This document shows, in pieces, positions 5,061 through 8,509 of a stretch of 8,509 nt of DNA. Origin of the DNA: Spirochaetota bacterium (GTDB taxonomy: Bacteria; Spirochaetota; UBA4802; UBA5368); contig JAGODA010000134.1 of assembly GCA_017998475.1 (NCBI GenBank), forward strand, positions 1 to 8,509, given 5' to 3'. Within the stretch, counting starts at the first letter, position 1; every line of letters begins with the position of its first letter. A program made the position numbers and the translations under genes. The notes beneath the pieces are model-generated. The model made no database searches and had not been told where the DNA came from. It worked only from the letters and a program-made list of their open reading frames with translations.

Positions 5061-6650
5061 TCACTCCGTCGTTCCGAAATCGTTCCTGACTTCGTCGGAG
5101 TAAATCCGGTAATTGTTCGGGCCAGCCGCCTTTGCCAGGTACATCGCCATATCGGCCTTTTCCAATAGATCGTCCATGTCGGTACCGTGTTCCGGATAAA
5201 TACTGAATCCTATGCTCGCGCGGATGGCGAGCGAGGTCCCGCGGGTGTAGACCGGTACCGCCAGCGAATTGAAGACGTTCCGCGCCACGGCCTCGATGCC
5301 GCTCCTGCCCCCGAAACCGGGCAGGAGCAATGAAAATTCATCACCCCCCTGCCGTGATACCACGTCCGTTCGGCGAAGCGCCGTCCTGAGGCGTTCGGCC
5401 ACCTCGCACAGAAATCGGTCGCCCTCCTCGTGACCGTAGGTATCGTTGATGAGCTTGAACCCGTCGAGATCGATGAAGCCCACCACCAGCGATCCGCCGG
5501 ACCGTCCTGTTCCGGCGACCTCCCGGGCAAACAGCTCACGGAAGAGCTTGCGGTTCGGAAGGCCGGTCAGGTGGTCGTGGAAGGCCATATGCCGGATCTT
5601 CTCCTCGGCCAGCTTCCGGGTGGTGACGTTATGCGCCAGCATCAGCCTCCCGATCGGACGCGCTCGCCCGTCGGACAGGGCCGAGAAGCTGACGTCATAA
5701 TACTCCACCGACTCCGGGGACTCGACCGTTATCTCGCCGGACGCGTTATCGTCATTCCGATACAGGCTCAGAATTTCAGGATGCGCGGCAAACGCCCCCT
5801 CCACCGGGAGACCGATGATTCCTCCGGGGGCGACGCCCAGCAGGTCCGAGCCGGCCGGGTTAATGTCGACCACGCGGTCCTTCGTGTCGAACACCAGCAG
5901 GCCGGTATTCATTCTCTCGATGACGACCGAATGGGCCACGGGGACAAGGTCGAAAAGCCCTACGCGGAAAATGGCATAGGCGAGAAGCGTCCCGGCGAAC
6001 CCGAAGACGGCCGGGGTCGGGTCGATCCCGGCGGGGAGGATTCCGGAAAGATGGGTTATGGTCGAAGCGACCGGCAGGAGGAGTCCGGTAAACAGCATCG
6101 CGGTCTGCCTGCGATAGACGGAGGCCCTGCCGCGCAGGGACCGGGCCAGGACGGCAAGCGAGGCGATGGTTACCGAGAAATTGTAGGCGGCGAACGGCCA
6201 GAAAAGCATGCCGAAGGTCTTACGTACAACCGGGACAGGCCCGTTCGAGTCCAGGTATATGCCCTGCCGGATAAGCCCGTGGAAGTTATCGGTCCACAGG
6301 AGCGCATTGAGCGCGACGGGCGCCACGCAGAGCAGCAGGAGCATTCGCCGGCGACGAAGGCGGGTATCGCCGCCCGTGTGCGCCAGGACCAGCATGAGGT
6401 AGGCCACCGGCGCCATCGTTATTGGAAGATACTGGACATTCGCCCAGAACAGTTTTTCCGGTAGCGCGGCCGCGGCGATTTCGACCGCCTGCGCCGTGAT
6501 CCACAGGCTGACCAGGAGCATCGCCCAGAAAAACGGCAGCGCGGAACGGACGGCGCGGTTTCTCCAGGCATACAGGCACAGGGATAAGCTCACGAAGGCC
6601 GAAAAGGCGAGCACCCAGTGGTACGGAAATAAAGTAAAGGTCATTGTCAT
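5061..6650 (-). CDS. Membrane-bound diguanylate cyclase: 7TM sensor, PAS, GGDEF
   Basis: This 529-residue enzyme should make c-di-GMP from two GTP at the inner membrane. Seven hydrophobic segments (about 12-29, 38-58, 68-91, 103-119, 147-168, 184-204, 214-232) form the seven-helix sensor found at the N-terminus of many histidine kinases (HisKA_7TM type), with the typical LAHTGGD and LLWTDNFHGLI strings. A PAS domain follows at ~236-345 (NTGLLVFDTKDRVVDINPAG). The cyclase domain at ~350-515 opens with DHLTGLPNR, has metal ligand Asp394 in FIDLDGFK, an intact GGDEF at 435-439 and RRTD at 426-429. That RxxD is correctly placed for the inhibitory I-site, so product feedback is likely. There is no EAL or HD-GYP domain. 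It is the last gene of a minus-strand operon, 32 nt after the SpoIIAA-like gene. The ATG at 6650 is only 3 nt past GGGG; the in-frame ATG at 6644 has better spacing, a two-residue difference. Confidence 0.95.
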   Translation of the reverse strand: MTMTFTLFPYHWVLAFSAFVSLSLCLYAWRNRAVRSALPFFWAMLLVSLWITAQAVEIAAAALPEKLFWANVQYLPITMAPVAYLMLVLAHTGGDTRLRRRRMLLLLCVAPVALNALLWTDNFHGLIRQGIYLDSNGPVPVVRKTFGMLFWPFAAYNFSVTIASLAVLARSLRGRASVYRRQTAMLFTGLLLPVASTITHLSGILPAGIDPTPAVFGFAGTLLAYAIFRVGLFDLVPVAHSVVIERMNTGLLVFDTKDRVVDINPAGSDLLGVAPGGIIGLPVEGAFAAHPEILSLYRNDDNASGEITVESPESVEYYDVSFSALSDGRARPIGRLMLAHNVTTRKLAEEKIRHMAFHDHLTGLPNRKLFRELFAREVAGTGRSGGSLVVGFIDLDGFKLINDTYGHEEGDRFLCEVAERLRTALRRTDVVSRQGGDEFSLLLPGFGGRSGIEAVARNVFNSLAVPVYTRGTSLAIRASIGFSIYPEHGTDMDDLLEKADMAMYLAKAAGPNNYRIYSDEVRNDFGTTE

Positions 6651-6682
6651 GCACCCCGGTCCATAACGGTGTCGATACGGCC

Positions 6683-7066
6683 TCAGGACCGTCGTTTCAG
6701 CCAGAACAGGGCCTTCTCGCGGTCGTCGGTCGAATAATACTCGAACTCGTAGCCGTGGTAGCTCCGTATGGTCTTCTCGACCTTCGAGTATGCCTGCATT
6801 TCGCGCTCGGAGAAGAGGTCGGCAACCCGTATCCTTCCGAGTTTTTCACGATAGCGGTAGATGATTTCGGCGACTGCCTCCATCTTCGCGTAGCTCTTCA
6901 GGCGCGTAAAATCGACCGCCCGGTAGTCGTTGAGCACGGCGGAACCCTCTTTCCAGGAACCGTGGGACGTAAGGTCGCGAAGAACCGTATCGAAGCCCTC
7001 GAGTGTGGCGTCGCCGGTATAAACTATTTCGAAATGGTCATCCGTGATTCGGATTTCGTGTTCCAT
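6683..7066 (-). CDS. SpoIIAA/STAS-like protein
   Basis: A 127-residue soluble protein with the layout of the bacterial SpoIIAA-like group: strand (FEIVYTG), helix (LEGFDTVLRDL), strand SAVLNDYRAVD at 42-52, helix (YAKMEAVAEIIYRY), strand (RIRVADLF), helix (EMQAYSKVEKTIRSY), strand (YEFEYYST) and final helix DREKALFWL at 115-123. The LNDYR segment lies where these proteins carry conserved Asp/Arg. They are thought to bind partners or small ligands and have no known catalysis. Its start overlaps the end of the GNAT gene by 29 nt, indicating translational coupling, and the diguanylate cyclase starts 32 nt after its stop. This makes it a candidate regulator or readout of the cyclase. That link is inferred from position only. 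Start chosen at 7066, with GGAAG a few bases upstream. Confidence 0.75.
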   Translation of the reverse strand: MEHEIRITDDHFEIVYTGDATLEGFDTVLRDLTSHGSWKEGSAVLNDYRAVDFTRLKSYAKMEAVAEIIYRYREKLGRIRVADLFSEREMQAYSKVEKTIRSYHGYEFEYYSTDDREKALFWLKRRS

Positions 7067-7580
7067 CTCCGGCTTCCGTTCCCAAAAAGAATTTTCCCAT
7101 CAGCACGATATCGTCGTACCGACCATCGATCTTTCGCGACGATACGCGGAGCCCCTCCCGCGCGAAACCGCTCCGATCGTAGAAGGCGATCGCGCGGGCG
7201 TTTTCGCCGAAAACCTCGAGCTCGACCTTCTCGATCCCGTTTACTTCCGCGGCATGCCGTTCCGCCATGCGGAGAAGCTCCCGGCCGATCCCCTTCCCGC
7301 GGAATTCCGCGAGCACCCCCATGCCCAGAACGCCGACATGAGTGAACCCCTCCCGCCGGCGCGGCAGTATGTCGCACCAGCCGACGACCCGTTCGCCGGA
7401 GAGCGCGAAGTACTGGGCGAGGTCGCCCTCGACGATCGACCGCACGAACTCGACCGTGCTTTCCTCCGGGAAGCCCGTTACCGCCGTCAGGTACTTCCGC
7501 TCACGCGCCACGGCGTCTACCGCCCGGCGGAACGAGACGGCGTATTCAAGAGAGGAACGAATATAACGGACCGTGTCCAT
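7038..7580 (-). CDS. GNAT family N-acetyltransferase
   Basis: A 180-residue single-domain GNAT protein that transfers acetyl from acetyl-CoA to an amine on an unidentified substrate. Motif A is clear: GVLAEFRGKGIGRELL, with the pyrophosphate-binding RGKGIG at 94-99. It is followed by the helix to VELEVF and the typical NARAIAFYDRSGF at 127-139. The N-terminal half (EFVRSIVEGDLAQYFALSGERVVGW) matches the usual beta-2/beta-3 entry. The last ~15 residues (TEAGDGTRNPNHG) are a tail encoded where the next gene already begins. The start at 7580 is 10 nt after the HEAT-gene stop, and AAGG overlaps that TGA, so translation is likely coupled. Membership of the broad RimI/PhnO-like GNAT group is secure; the target (protein, antibiotic, polyamine, cell-wall sugar) cannot be told. 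Confidence 0.9.
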   Translation of the reverse strand: MDTVRYIRSSLEYAVSFRRAVDAVARERKYLTAVTGFPEESTVEFVRSIVEGDLAQYFALSGERVVGWCDILPRRREGFTHVGVLGMGVLAEFRGKGIGRELLRMAERHAAEVNGIEKVELEVFGENARAIAFYDRSGFAREGLRVSSRKIDGRYDDIVLMGKFFLGTEAGDGTRNPNHG

Positions 7581-7590
7581 CAGTCAGCCT

Positions 7591-8289
7591 TCAACGCGTT
7601 TCGGCGCGCATTCGCTCCACCCAGGCCTCATCCATCCTGATCAGGCGGTTCTTTTTCAAATTCTCCCGCACGATCCATCGGATATGCTTTCCCGGATCGC
7701 CCGCCATCGCCTCGAAGGCCGCCTTCCCCACTTCGGGCGAGGCGGCGACGGCGACGCTCCATCCATACCCGAGAGCTTTCCTGAGCGCGACCTGACCGTC
7801 GGTAAGCCGGTCGACCCGCGCGAGTTCCTCGGTGATCACGCCAAGGAGCCGGAGCACGGCCGCGGTCACGGAGGCTTCTTTAAGTAGTTTCGGCTCGCAG
7901 AGGGCCGCGACAACCGCGCGCCGTTCGAGGGCGTTTCCGTCGACCCAGGGCCGCAGGGCCGCCATCACCTCGTCCATCCGCCCTTCCGCTATCTCCTGAA
8001 TCCCTATCGCCACCGCCTCCCTGATCCGCCAGCTCGGGTGTACGGCGAAGGCCCTTACCGATGCGATCGCCCCGGCGATATCATCACCGCGGAGGACACA
8101 CCGCGCGACGATGCCGCACATCACGACAAATTCCTCGGGCGAGTTGTCGAGTTCGTCGTCGTAATACGAAAGGCACTCCTCGGCCTCCTGTTCGTTCGCG
8201 CTCGCGGCGAACGAGAATAGAAGTTCGAGATTTCCCCGGGGGCCGGGGAGACCGGAATTTTTCAGCAGATGTTCGATTCTTTCACTCAC
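7591..8289 (-). CDS. HEAT-repeat-like protein, function unknown
   Basis: A 232-residue all-helical protein. HEAT-like helical pairs are visible at ~58-85, 86-113 (SWRIREAVAIGIQEIAE), 120-136 (ERRAVVAALCEPKLL) and 172-216 (ALGYGWSVAVAASP, then KHIRWIVRENLKKNRL). The second helices carry Arg/Ala patterns as in HEAT scaffolds. The LPGPRGNLEL opening and IRWIVRENLKKNRL close resemble a widespread uncharacterised bacterial HEAT-repeat group. Such proteins act as binding scaffolds; no catalytic motif is seen. The start is a GTG at 8289 with GGAG about 8 nt upstream; the only nearby upstream ATG runs into a stop at once. It is the first gene of the operon, about 46 nt after the predicted transcription start. 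Function is not inferable. Confidence 0.78.
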   Translation of the reverse strand: MSERIEHLLKNSGLPGPRGNLELLFSFAASANEQEAEECLSYYDDELDNSPEEFVVMCGIVARCVLRGDDIAGAIASVRAFAVHPSWRIREAVAIGIQEIAEGRMDEVMAALRPWVDGNALERRAVVAALCEPKLLKEASVTAAVLRLLGVITEELARVDRLTDGQVALRKALGYGWSVAVAASPEVGKAAFEAMAGDPGKHIRWIVRENLKKNRLIRMDEAWVERMRAETR

Positions 8290-8341
8290 TGTGCACGCTC
8301 CATATCCGCAATGGCAATTGATTCACGGCTCGCAAAGAAAA

Positions 8342-8370
8342 AGCATAGCATCCTCCCTCCGATCCGTCAA
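8342..8370 (-). promoter_or_regulatory. Promoter of the HEAT-GNAT-SpoIIAA-diguanylate cyclase operon
   Basis: Read on the minus strand, TTGACG (8365-8370) and TATGCT (8342-8347) are separated by 17 nt. Five of six -35 bases and four of six -10 bases match consensus. The start would fall near 8335, about 46 nt before the GTG at 8289. No comparable promoter appears between the four operon genes, which supports a single transcript. Confidence 0.65.
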
Positions 8371-8392
8371 ACGATTTCATATGTAATAGCGC

Positions 8393-8421
8393 TTGATCAG
8401 CGCGCCCGCGGCGGGTATATT
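8393..8421 (+). promoter_or_regulatory. Promoter of the gene at the right edge
   Basis: TTGATC (8393-8398) and TATATT (8416-8421) are 17 nt apart, giving a good sigma70-type match. Transcription from about 8428 would leave a leader of under 20 nt. It is divergent from the operon promoter at 8342-8370, with the two -35 boxes 22 nt apart, so one bound regulator could affect both. Confidence 0.65.
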
Positions 8422-8445
8422 TCCGGAAAACGACCGGAGGGGATG

Positions 8446-8509
8446 ATGAATACGTACGCCCGTATCATGTTCGCGGTCTGGACCGCGTTCGCGTCCTCGA
8501 ACGCGCTCG
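8446..8509 (+). CDS. N-terminal fragment of an unidentified, probably membrane or exported protein
   Basis: The gene runs off the right edge after 21 codons. The visible part, MNTYARIMFAVWTAFASSNA, is a positive residue followed by a hydrophobic stretch, so it is a signal peptide or first membrane helix. GGAGG at 8436-8440 lies 5 nt before this ATG; an adjacent ATG at 8443 would be only 2 nt away. A well-placed divergent promoter precedes it, which makes it a real gene start rather than chance. Too little is visible to name a family. Confidence 0.6.
   Translation, partial: MNTYARIMFAVWTAFASSNAL

Noticed and set aside
5430..6464. Long plus-strand open frame opposite the diguanylate cyclase
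   Set aside because: It is an antisense shadow of the GGDEF/PAS/7TM gene, of low complexity (Gly, Arg, Asp, His) and without a domain.
1..8509. CRISPR arrays, tRNA/rRNA genes, insertion sequences, prophage or toxin-antitoxin pairs
   Set aside because: I saw no spaced direct repeats, no tRNA-like cloverleaf or rRNA sequence, no transposase or integrase motif and no recognisable toxin or antitoxin.

Overview
The window is GC-rich bacterial DNA, densely packed and almost fully coding, with Shine-Dalgarno sites (AAGGAGAG, GGAGGAG) and several good sigma70-type promoters. Metabolic and signalling genes dominate. I see no phage, IS element, CRISPR array, tRNA or rRNA. The lineage cannot be fixed from sequence alone. 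The mix (branched-chain/short-chain acyl-CoA genes, 7TM diguanylate cyclase, SpoIIAA/STAS-like orphans) would fit an environmental Gram-negative such as a spirochaete or a deltaproteobacterium-like organism, but this is a weak guess.

Left part (1-3083): an acyl-CoA module. The plus-strand frame entering from the left edge is a chimera. Its first ~66 codons read as the C-terminal part of a PPK2-type polyphosphate kinase. From about position 201-221 it becomes the C-terminal two-thirds of an acyl-CoA dehydrogenase. Converging on it with one base between stop codons is a minus-strand pair: an HSD10-like short-chain dehydrogenase, then a thiolase. Dehydrogenase, 3-hydroxyacyl-CoA dehydrogenase and thiolase are three of the four steps of a beta-oxidation spiral. 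The HSD10-like enzyme hints at 2-methyl-branched (isoleucine-derived) acyl-CoAs.

Middle (3084-4928): small orphan genes. A four-helix membrane protein (minus) and a 93-residue secreted six-cysteine protein (plus) are divergently arranged around a 253-bp spacer. The plus-strand gene has a near-consensus promoter (TTGACT-17-TATACT), a roughly 97-nt leader able to fold, and a strong terminator. A convergent minus-strand gene encodes a STAS/SpoIIAA-like orphan.

Right part (5061-8289): a tight minus-strand operon of HEAT-repeat protein, GNAT acetyltransferase, SpoIIAA-like protein and membrane-bound GGDEF diguanylate cyclase, with spacings of 10 nt, a 29-nt overlap and 32 nt. It is driven by a TTGACG-17-TATGCT promoter. 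A divergent TTGATC-17-TATATT promoter starts a gene cut by the right edge. The operon looks like a small signalling unit ending in c-di-GMP synthesis; the roles of its first three members are unknown.

The most noteworthy observation is the in-frame PPK2/acyl-CoA dehydrogenase junction. It falls exactly where both families carry an EQKRRFL-like string, so it is either a homology-driven assembly chimera or a real recombination scar. I did not find a convincing new multi-gene defence or mobile system.
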